Origin: Aplidium turbinatum
Lineage: Eukaryota; Chordata; Ascidiacea; Aplousobranchia; Polyclinidae
DNA: 64,000 bases
NCBI GenBank assembly: GCA_918807975.1
Contig: OU964934.1
Span: forward strand, 17,236,001-17,300,000
Direction of reading: 5' to 3'
Part shown: positions 54,952 to 64,000 of the stretch, piece by piece
Numbering within the stretch: position 1 is the stretch's first letter
Layout: each line of letters starts with the position of its first letter
Program-made: the position numbers and the translations under genes
Notes under the pieces: model-generated
The model's database searches: none
The model's input: the letters and a program-made list of their open reading frames with translations, nothing else
Told to the model about the DNA's origin: nothing

Positions 54952-55764
54952 CTACAAAAATCGATATAAACCTACCAGCACGTTAACGAACGGGTCTAAC
55001 GTTAACGAACTAAAAAACGTCAACGAAATACGTTAACGAAACGAAATAAAAAACGCATCTTACTTTGGCAATTAAAATGTTTATAGACACTAAGTAAGTT
55101 ATTATTATTTCACATTTTTATGTGCTTGTTTTTGCCATGAAAGTGAAAAAACATGTTTTGTTTTTCAATGTTTGCTTGTAGGCTATATAAGCCTACTAGG
55201 TCCTTCAGGGGCAGGACCGATTATACACTTTCAAAAAAGGTTGTAGGCTATAAGCTTTAACCTCACAAAAATAAACTCGATTGTTAAGATATTTACACAG
55301 TCAATAAACATTGACCTTAGCCGTATTCTCTAAAAATTTTGTTTTATTTTGATGTAAGCTGAAGAAATGAGAGCAAAAAAGAAAAAAATGTCTAATAGGT
55401 CATGCATCTCCCTTACTAGGCTACCGGTAGGCTACGGTACTGTACAAAAAAATAGTAAAATTGAGTTTTTTGCTTATAAACATTTTTCAAGTAGTCCTAG
55501 AATAAAAAGTGTTCTTAGAACAGATATAAACACGCCACTTCTGCAGCTTTTGGTGTAACGTTCATCTTTTTTATCGCCAGTGGTTTTCGAGATATGGCAA
55601 TTTTTATGAAAATGGGTAGCCTACTGGTAAGTTGGTAACCATAGAAACGCCCAGCGCGACCTTGTGACATCATTATTTTCAATTTTTTTTCACGTTTGTG
55701 TTTGTGAAAGTCCACTACAACTTTTCAGAAAGTTAAGGAAAAATCCATGAACCTCGCCATTGTT

Positions 55765-55860
55765 TGGCACAGCCAAATGCGAAACTCCCAGGAATAACCT
55801 ATCAAGGCTTTTGTCAGTGCGAGAATAAAGATTCAAAACCAAACCAAACCTTTGCCATGG
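55765..55860 (+). mobile_element. SINE family A, 3' half
   Basis: GCGAAACTCCCAGGAATAACCTATCAAGG, written here as the words GCGAAACTCCCAGG and AATAACCTATCAAGG, then GATTCAAAACCAAACCAAA, match the end of the copy at 45111. The tRNA head is absent. Confidence 0.7.
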
Positions 55861-55879
55861 CTTGGCCTAACATTCAGCC

Positions 55880-56680
55880 CAAATTGCAATACCAAATACA
55901 AAAGCTTTCAAAATTGATGATGCTACACTTTACATTAAAAAAATGTCAATTTAGCCCACTTCAAAATACAACACTATAGCCTACAAAGTTTCTAAACTGG
56001 CAAAATGTTGAAAACTTATAGTAAAAATTGATTTGTCTAAATAACTAGACATTTTTGCCCAAATATTTTTATTAATAACTGCATTAGTTAATAGTTATAG
56101 GCCAACTGTAAAGAAAAAAAATACACATAAGCCATAAGGTTACAAGTAGCCTACCCAGAAAGCTTTTGACTCCTATCCGTAACAGCATGTAGCCTACATG
56201 CTAGTGAAGAAGCTTATCTCTGCTCGCCAATTGTGCTGTTTTACACTTAGTTTTTGCAAATATTGAATCGAAACTTATCATTCTGTGCAAATTGCAGCAA
56301 GGTGGCCTTGACAAGAGAGGACGCGTTATACAGATCGATGTGGTGGCAAGGTGTGAAGGCAATTGCGGCACTTGGAGGTGAATCCGGCCTCAGTAACGGG
56401 GACATCATCGGATTAAAACTGGACTACTACGTGTAATAGTTTCCGAAATCGATGATAATATATTCGATGATAATATATTTTATATTCATTGGAAAATATT
56501 AATGCGTCTCATAAATTATAACAATGGGGCCTATGTAAAGTTTGTAAACTGGTGAGATCTTGAGATGTCGAAACATCATGGTAAGATTGATTTGCTCAAA
56601 TACCTGGACATTATTGCCCAAATTTGCAACGTTTTTTTTTTTAGAAAAGAAACGGCCGCTCTCCCATCTCCTACGACTAT
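55880..56680. repeat. Two diverged repeat units sharing a terminus with 57016-59408
   Basis: Two units of ~400 bp (55880-56270, 56240-56680) share the order AAATCGATGATAAT, AAACTGG, ATGGTAAGATTGATTTGC and TTGCCCAAAT with units inside the element at 57016-59408. The right edge CTCCTACGACTATG near 56665 matches that element's terminus, so this is probably a second, left-truncated copy. A ~140-bp coding-like insert lies at 56297-56438. Confidence 0.55.
56297..56438 (+). pseudogene. Exon-like insert of unknown origin
   Basis: A GC-richer stretch reading KVALTREDALYRSMWWQGVK, then AIAALGGESGLSNGDIIGLK, LDYYV and TAA. It is preceded by TTGCAG, like an acceptor, and interrupts a repeat unit that is otherwise continuous in the sister copy near 59180. 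It could be a captured terminal exon or part of an element's gene. Not recognised. Confidence 0.3.
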
Positions 56681-57015
56681 GCCATTACCAGTCACGACTT
56701 TACAGATGAATCTTTTGATGTGTTGGTGCCATCGTATGAAACGTCGGTACGGAAAGAAAAATGAATTGTGGAGGCTTTCTTCCAGCAAGAGTGCCAATTC
56801 ATTACGTCTCCTTATTAAATACAACACCCCATTTCTTCCAGAGCTGCGATAAAGAGATACAACAATTATACCCAAGAAACTATCTGTGACAAAACAAAAA
56901 GTGAAAAATTGAGTAGCCACTAGCCAGCATCGAAGTTTTTCGCTTGCTTTTGTTGTTTATAAGTTTAATTCAGCTGTTTGAAGCTAAACTGTAGGCTATT
57001 GTGGACCCACACTTG

Positions 57016-59408
57016 CATAGCCGTAGGAGAGTAAAACATTTTGGGGGGGCGAACAAAATTTGCCCAAATTTTTCAAAGTTTGCCCAAATTTTATCTTTGC
57101 GTATGTATTTCAAAAGCACAAAATTACTCACAGTCTCTGAAGTAGTGCATTTAGGCTAATAACTCTACAGGCATCAACTTGGCCGTGTACGAAAACACAG
57201 ACAACATAACATAGGCTACAACAGCAAAACAAGGCTAACTTAACTTTAACGTGCATTCATAGACCTGTCTGTGTCCCAATTAAATAAACGATCAAATTGA
57301 AGCACTCTTATGTGGCACAAAAATATATATTAAGCCTAGCTGGATTCTACAACAATTTAAACTGACTTACAGCAATAACCGGGTAACAATTGATGAATAT
57401 CCTTGTCGTCAGATTATTTGAAAATCTCCAGCCTAACTTCACTAAAAGGCCAGACAAAAAGTAGCTCAATCTCTTCAATATAAAGATAGTCCAAAGACTC
57501 AGTATTTGTAAATTTGCATTGAAAAAAATCTAGAATGACAACCTATATATTTACTTATAAAACCAGTAACATTACTTAATCCATGCTACTTCAAACACTA
57601 GGCTATAGCTTAAAAAGAATTTGACAGTTTATGATGCTATGCACAATTGCACATCAAACTTGCAACTTTGAACAAAACTACTTTTAATATCACAAATATT
57701 GATATCATATTACAGTGAAATCATACTCAATGGTCTTACAGAACATCATTAGAATGATATTCTGATATTCTTACTTCATAATAAAGCAGCTACTCAAATT
57801 GCAAGCACTGAAGAAAAGCGACTCCCAGGTGGTAACTTCAAACTTAATCCTTGCCACAAAATATTACAGACCTCATTACCAACAGCACTATTTACATTGC
57901 CTGATGCACCAACTGCATGAATTGGATGACAAAACATGAACATCATAACATGTGTTTTTATATTTGATTGTTGTTGCTCTAATACTGATCATAGATAGTA
58001 GGCTAAATAGCTGAGCATATCAACCCCAGGACTAGCAAAGACAAACAGAAGTTTAAACAAAAAACTTCTTTACATAATAGAAAACAGTTAAACCGTAGCC
58101 AACAAATTACATGAAACTAAATGCTGGAAAATTTACAAATTGTTTTCATTTAATATACTTTTTCACTTTGTGCAGGCCTATGCGGTAGGCTAGTTAGTTG
58201 CCGAGATCAAATGCCCTCAAAAGTGGTGTATACTGTATATGTGGCCTCACAACTGTTGATTTTTAGAGTTTATAACAAATGCTTAACTTGTTTCGCCATA
58301 TCTAAAAATGATGAGCTATCTTTGTAGTATTTAAGTTAAGTTTTGTGAGCATAGCATAACTCATGATAAGATTAATTTATCCAATAACTAGATACGGTAA
58401 TTTTGCTCATACGACTACATTAGTACAAGAATCCAGTAGGGTTTCAAAATTCTACCAATGAAGAAATGTAAGCTAGTGTGTATATATACTGTATATATCC
58501 TAATGAATACCTGTAATAAGCTTACCTCAGCTCACCAAATGCATTATTTTACATTTACTTTCTTTAGATAGTGAATCGAAAGTTACATTCTGCCCAAATT
58601 TCTATACCATATACAAAAGTTTTCAAAATTGTCGATGCTACATTTACATTCAAAGAAAAATGTTAATGTATTTCATACAAAATGCAACACTATAAAGTTA
58701 CTAAACTGGTAAAATGTTGAAAACTCATGGTAAGAATTAACAAAGTGGCTATTTTTACACACTTGTTGCCATGCTTGCTTGTGAAAGGTGTTGCCAGAGT
58801 TAGGATTAACTTTTCTCAAATTAGGGCAGAATTCCTTATCTGGCAATGCTATTATGGCTATATTTACACTATTATAGTGTAAATATAACCACAGCCATGA
58901 ATTAATTGATTCAATTAACTAGATATTTTTGCCCAAATGATTTTTACAAACAACTACATCACAGTAGTAGAATATTAAGGAAAAAATCCAAAAAACTCTC
59001 AAAAAGTTACCAGTACCCAGCAAGCCTTTAAATCTTGTATATTTAATGCAGCCGTCCCCGAATGCAGCCTATGTTTTAGTGAAAATCAGTGATAAACTTA
59101 CATTTGTTTGCCAACTGTGCTCTTTTACAGTTACTTTTTGCAGTTTTAGAATCGAAACTTATCATTTAAATGTCGAGATTGCAATTGTTTCCAAAATCGA
59201 TGATAATGCATTTTACATTCATTGAAAAATATCAATGCATCTCATAAATTATAATAATTATATAAAGTCTATAAACTGGTGAGACTTCGAAACATCATGG
59301 TAAGATTGATTTGCCCAAATAACTTGACATTTTTGCCCAAATTCGCGACATTTTTTTTTCAACGGGGGAGCGACCGCCCCCCCTGCCCCCCCATCTCCTA
59401 CGGCTATG
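57016..59408. mobile_element. hAT-like element, CATAGCCGTAGGAG ends, 8-bp TSD
   Basis: 2393 bp with a perfect 14-bp inverted terminus CATAGCCGTAGGAG. CACACTTG lies directly outside both ends (57008-57015; 59409-59416), an exact 8-bp duplication. G-rich and C-rich tracts sit just inside the ends. Its right third holds two diverged ~500-bp direct units (about 58380-58735 and 58745-59390). No transposase recognised, so non-autonomous. Confidence 0.72.
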
Positions 59409-59416
59409 CACACTTG

Positions 59417-60679
59417 ACACCAGCTTGTTTTTCGCTGATGGCTAGCCTGTTTTTTAGTAGGCAACAGTTTCCACCGTTTGATTGGACATCTCCTAGGTCC
59501 TAGCATGAGCAACTTTAATGTCACGTTGAAACGTTTTAAAAATAATAATGTTTTGTTTCATTTTGACAGAAAATTCTTTTATCTTGTTTGATTTTCAGAT
59601 CTCACTAATTTGGTTTCGTTATACGCTGAAAAGAAATATGAAATGACAATGCACGAGAGTCGTAGGCTACAAGGTAGCCTAGAAAGCGTCAAGACAAAAA
59701 TGAGTGGGATTGCCTAAAAAGTGTTTATGATAAGATAAACTGACTGCTTTAACTCAGGGGTGTTTCAAACAAGACACAACTTATTTCAAAATTTTGTTTT
59801 GATAGATAAATAAATAATAATTAAGCGCAGGGTTTGTAGAGATTTTTATCATATTTAACCCACTTTTTTTTTGTCCCAAAGTAAAAGCAAAGCACTGCAA
59901 CCAGGGACTGCAACAAGTACTTTAAATTCCTTTTTGCTACAAAATGCAATCTTAACGTAACTCAAATGAAAAACGTCTTTGTAGGCTACTCCACAAGAAA
60001 CACCGGGCAAATTCTGACTCGACAATGAATTACATTCACGATTTACATCGCATATTTGCATTAACCAACAAATTTTTAACAAAAAAACGTACCGTACGCT
60101 AATGTTTGTCAAGCTTTCTCGACCATCTTGTAGCCTTAATCATCAGTACAATGACAAATGTACGCTTAGTGACCTGTTACAGGTCTACTTTCGTTTCAGC
60201 CGTGAACTAAATGTTGGTTACGATTGAAAAGGTCTCACAATTTTTTTTTAACCCTCTCCCATGAAAAATTCCTGCGTACGCCACTGTTTGTATCCACCGT
60301 GTTTCAAAAGCTGTCATTGTTTACAATACAAAATTTACAAGTAAGCAGAATTGGATTAGTTACAAATAATTGAATGAAATTAACTATAGCTTACATTTTT
60401 ATATAATCGTAATTTCAATTTTTTTTATTGAAAATTTAATTATGTTTGGTAAGTTGCACACGTGAAATCAGTACTTTTGTTGAGTCGCTATATGAGGTTC
60501 AAAGGGAACTTCTACATTGCAATTTGCAGTTTAGTTTTGACCAAATGCAATTCTACTTGTCTTACATAAAATCATCCATGAACATAGGCTAAATATTGAA
60601 ACATATAAATTTTGCAATTGAAACGTGCAATTAATTGCATTAGAAAGCAATTGTAATTTGAAAATATCAGAACAATGTA
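59417..60679. other. Intergenic DNA with one transposon terminus
   Basis: AT-rich. TCCTGCGTACGCCACTG at 60269-60285 is the inverse of a CAGTGGCGTACGCAGGA terminus, a DNA transposon remnant. No gene recognised. Confidence 0.4.
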
Positions 60680-61602
60680 CAGGGTCATCAATATTTAGCG
60701 TTACAATCTATTTCATCCATCGAGGTTCTGGCTAAAGAGTCGAGAGTGTCGTATGGGACCATGTCAACTTTACTCCAAAAGGACCTGAAGATGTCTCCAT
60801 TCAAGCATGCCAAGAAACAACAACTTTCTGCTCAAGTTGTTGATAAACAACTCCAAAGATCCTAGATTCTTCTTTCCTGCATTCAGGATGGCATGCTACC
60901 AATCTCGTTTTCAGTGATAAGAAATTTGATGTTGAACATCACTTTAACACCCAAAACGATCGGGTTTGGTCGAGAGATGGGGATGAAGCATCTCGAGTGG
61001 TGACAAGGAAACAATGTGCCGCCTCAGTGATGGTCTGAGCAGCCGTGACAGAGTCCGGTAAAAGACCCCTCTTTTTTGTTGACCAGGGGGTGAAATTAAC
61101 CAGCAAAACTATCGAGATGACATCCTCATTGGCGCATTGTTGCACTGGGTCCAGAAGCACTTCAAAAAACGTCCCTGGTCTTTTCAGCAGGACTCTACAC
61201 CATCACATGGGGCTAAAAAGACTCAGGAGTGGCTTTCCGAGAATGTCCCGCAGTTCATTCCCAAAGAGGAATGGCCCCCATCTTCCCCCGATGTGAATCT
61301 CCTTGGTCATACCTTGAGAGCAAGGTCTCGGCCACTCACCATCAAAGTTTGGAAGCTCTGAAGGCGAAACTGCAGAAGGAGTGGGCCAAAGTCCCTCAGA
61401 AAGTAATTCGTGACACATGCAAGGCTTTTCCTAAACGTCTTCAACTAGTTATTGACGCAGATGGAGAACATATTGAATAATATTTTGTGTATTAACTCTC
61501 TATTGCTTTTTCCACAATAATACATTTGCAAAAATTCTAAATTTTCTTTCATTTCATAAATCCAACCAATTTAAGTTGTAGCGATAAATACTGATGACCC
61601 TG
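60680..61602 (+). mobile_element. Tc1/mariner element, 923 bp, disrupted transposase
   Basis: Flanked by TA on both sides (60678-60679; 61603-61604). Terminal inverted repeats CAGGGTCATCAATATTTAGC and CAGGGTCATCAGTATTTATC. The plus strand encodes transposase pieces: VSYGTMSTLLQKDLKM (helix-turn-helix), FSDKKFDVEHHF (first catalytic D), WSFQQDSTPSHGAKKT (second D), WPPSSPDVN (third D, 32 residues between as read), and SLEALKAKLQKEWAKVPQKV. Several frame changes and stops; not functional. The spread of catalytic residues indicates a DDxD mariner-type enzyme. Confidence 0.9.
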
Positions 61603-61604
61603 TA

Positions 61605-62008
61605 ATTGCATTGAAAATTGTGTATTCTGATTATAACACAGGACGCAATGTACACTGCACTTCAGAACAAATGTGGTTTATAGTGTGCAGACAGTTATGT
61701 ATCACACGTTCTGTATTTCAAAAGATACGCAATAAAATAAAAAACAGTAATATCCAGAATTAGTTACAAATGGGAAACATGGTGCATGCGATAATAGGGC
61801 AAGAGGACTCAAGAAAACAACGTGGGAGTAAAACTTTGCTTTGCAGCCCATTCCACGAAATAATTGTACAAATGCAACTTAGTAGGCGACACTGCATCGA
61901 CAACAAAGATATAAGGAGGCTATGGCCAGATAAATTCATGAAAGGCGATACGGATCGCTTTTATAATTGGGACAACTGATTGTACGAATATGGTAAGAGA
62001 TAACTACT
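61605..62008. other. Spacer with short unrecognised open frame
   Basis: Contains a 69-codon plus-strand frame at 61770-61979 (MGNMVHAIIGQEDSRKQRGS...) with no motif. Otherwise nothing recognised. Confidence 0.3.
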
Positions 62009-62017
62009 CACTTCCTC

Positions 62018-62227
62018 GGGTCTGCTACTATTCGGTGAGTTCCTACCCTCTAACCCCTAACCCTAACTCCAAACCCCTAACCTTAAAACGGCAATGATAA
62101 TTAGGCTACGGTACCCGATAATTAAAAAAAAAAATTGAAAAAATCCCCCGTTAAGGGATCGGACTCACCGAATCAGACTCACCGAATCGGACTCACCGAA
62201 TCGGACTCACCGAAACGGGCCATTCCG
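62018..62227. mobile_element. Foldback element FB2, copy 2
   Basis: 210 bp with exact 9-bp duplication CACTTCCTC (62009-62017; 62228-62236). Same orientation as copy 1: GGGTCTGCTACTATTCGGTG end, an extended CTAACCCCTAACCCTAAC tract, the GGCAATGATAATTAGGCT block, poly-A, AATCCCCCGTTAAGGG, then three inverse ACTCACCGAATCGG units and the CCATTCCG end. Confidence 0.88.
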
Positions 62228-62842
62228 CACTTCCTCTGCCTTGGACTCGTCATTAGAGCTGCTCGAAACGTAATGTTTACAATAGCCTACTGCTAGCTAT
62301 TTAATTGTTGTGCAGTGCCTGCTGAGTGATTCCAGCGAGAAAATTATCTGAACAGTGGCCTACAAAAATAGATGCTGTAGACACGAATGAACGCGTTTCT
62401 ACATTTGGCTAAAATGTTTTTATTCAATCGTTTTAGTGTTCAAGTGTTGTTTTTTTTTTTATCATGAAAAGCTTTAACGTGACAAAAAACATTTTATCAA
62501 GCAATGTGTAAACACAATTCATTAGCTTAAATAATGCATGGAAGTCTTTATATGTAGATTCAATAGTTTTCATTAGCGAGTGTTACTTTATCAATATGCT
62601 AACATTTAGATTAGCAAAACAAAAAAAGTACTAAACACCGAGACACTTAACTACTAACACTTAAAGAAACATTTTAGGCAAAATAATTTTTATCTGCAAC
62701 CGTCTTCAGCCTTGTGCACGGTGTCTATAGGCCACCTACTTTCGCAGGCCACGATCTGAACATATTCGCCATGGAACCCGAACCATTCACGGTCTAGTAC
62801 AGTCAATGCCTCAGTCATGTATAATGTTTCAACCAGGGCTGT

Positions 62843-62905
62843 GGAGTCGGGCGAAAAATATACGACTTCAACTTTAGAGTTTCTGAACTTTTCACTTTCA
62901 AACTA
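62843..62905. mobile_element. Possible DNA transposon terminus
   Basis: AGGGCTGTGGAGTCGGG resembles a widespread DNA-transposon terminus in animals. No partner end was found in the window. Confidence 0.3.
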
Positions 62906-63019
62906 TAAAAAAATAATAATTAGTTGCTCTATGAAAACGGCAGCAGTGGATTAACAAATATTGCAAGTACCTTAATTAAGTTTTGAATTTACGACTTTAC
63001 GTATTAGTCTATTTATGTT

Positions 63020-63175
63020 CGGAATGGTCCGTTTCGGTGAGTCCGATTCCTATTCGGTGATTTTTTTATTTTTTTTTCTCTAAATTATCGGGTACCGTAG
63101 CCTTATTATCATTGCCGTTTTAGGGTTAGAGGTTAGGAACTCACCGAATCGGACTCACAGAATAGTAGCAGACCC
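63020..63175. mobile_element. Foldback element FB2, copy 3, inverted
   Basis: 156 bp with exact 9-bp duplication ATTTATGTT (63011-63019; 63176-63184). Opposite orientation to copies 1 and 2: CGGAATGGTCCGTTTCGGTG at the left, T-rich stretch, the inverse conserved block ATTATCATTGCC, TTAGGG-like tract, and AGTAGCAGACCC at the right. Fewer 14-bp units than the other copies. Confidence 0.87.
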
Positions 63176-63517
63176 ATTTATGTTAGTGAAAGTAGTTTAA
63201 AATTCAATCAAAGAATGTGCTCAGGTTCAGCAGGTTTACGTCTTGATTCTTTTTCGATGTTTTAAACAAGACCGATAGTTTGTCTGTAAATTATTTATTG
63301 TGTGTACTTAAACGTAATCTAAGCATTGCACATTTTTAAATTTACAGTAAGTAGCCGATGTGTATTTTGAAACATGCTTTGTTCTGGAAGTTGTGATCAA
63401 AATGGAATCGTAGATTTTAAGTGACGAAAACTAACAAGAACCAGCACTTGGACTTTCTGTTTTAGAATGTAATTAAGGGGGGCAATATTTGAAATAAGAC
63501 AGCAAGCAGAAAATTAA

Positions 63518-63829
63518 ATGCTCATCGTGTTGTATCAAATAAAGCCGGAGTTGTCATACTTTGCAATCTTGGACACGTTAAAATCCCTCCGACTTCACAG
63601 CTCGGGTTTCAACGGGGTGAAGCTATTCAACAATGGAATAGAAACTGACGTGCCAACTGTAATTCAATGCTCACATTGTGCAGCTTGTATTGCAAAAGAT
63701 TACAAAAATTTCAAAATCGACCAGCCTCGAGGCTACAAACCATTGCAAGCCACGAACACTATTTTTCTGCATGATTTCTTTCTTTCTGCTATTATTGGAT
63801 ACGATGCTTCCAAAAAAAAATACGCTTAA
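63518..63829 (+). CDS. Unrecognised open frame, 103 codons
   Basis: Reads LKSLRLHSSGFNGVKLFNNG, then VIQCSHCAACIAKDYKNFKI, with a CxxCxxC cluster. Composition is protein-like. No acceptor or donor clearly bounds it. It could be an exon of a gene extending right of the window or a transposon remnant; I do not recognise it. Confidence 0.25.
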   Translation: MLIVLYQIKPELSYFAILDTLKSLRLHSSGFNGVKLFNNGIETDVPTVIQCSHCAACIAKDYKNFKIDQPRGYKPLQATNTIFLHDFFLSAIIGYDASKKKYA

Positions 63830-64000
63830 TGAAAAATGTTTATCATATACAGGCGAGTTGATTGAGTAATGTAGCCTATGTTGCTTGTAGACTTGTTACA
63901 TGCCCACTCCACCATCTTATGGATAAAAGCCACAGTCGTGTAAACGATAATTTTTCAACATTGTTTTACACTTTTCAAAAGTACCGTTTCTATTTCAAGA

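Noticed and set aside
61045-61480. Several separate small genes
   Set aside because: They are frame-shifted pieces of one mariner transposase between terminal inverted repeats.

Overview
The window is AT-rich animal nuclear DNA: genes split into many small exons with GT-AG introns, and a dense load of SINEs, LINE fragments, MITEs and DNA transposons. An FXR-like nuclear receptor, an EFCAB6 orthologue and a mitochondrial LIPT2 point to an invertebrate deuterostome. The small introns and low GC would suit a tunicate, but this is inference, not proof.

Three host genes can be read exon by exon. (1) 1255-6453, plus strand: the last four coding exons of an NR1H/FXR-type nuclear receptor, giving most of the ligand-binding domain and ending in the AF-2 helix; the DNA-binding domain lies off the left edge. 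(2) 38504-11761, minus strand: a complete 32-exon EFCAB6 gene. The coding sum is 4839 nt (1612 residues plus stop) and every junction agrees in phase. An alternative first coding exon lies at 39552-39528 and a polyadenylation signal at 11536-11531. (3) 49745-46347, minus strand: a complete six-exon LIPT2 (257 residues) with both catalytic residues.

The rest is mostly repeats. Left flank (1-11.5 kb): a foldback element with a telomere-like core, a hAT remnant, a jockey-like LINE tail and a tRNA-headed SINE. EFCAB6 introns (12-38 kb): a hAT interrupted by a palindrome, two SINE families, short CCCAGACAGC-ended MITEs, hammerhead-like retroposons and LINE tails. 39-46 kb: a perfect 49-bp-arm hairpin, a ~2 kb inverted-repeat element containing an RTE-like LINE tail, and a hAT-like element. 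50-60 kb: two hAT-like elements with exact 8-bp target duplications. 60-64 kb: a Tc1/mariner copy and two foldback elements.

The most notable observation is a set of four short foldback elements of two unrelated sequences (455-708; and 46989-47204, 62018-62227, 63020-63175). All four have exact 9-bp target duplications and a TTAGGG/CTAACC-like tract between arms. The arms are made of, or reduced from, short tandem units in opposite orientation. One of them rebuilt a LIPT2 splice acceptor through its own target duplication. A second theme is at least six hammerhead-ribozyme-like motifs with differing but paired helix II sequences, several inside small retroposed units.
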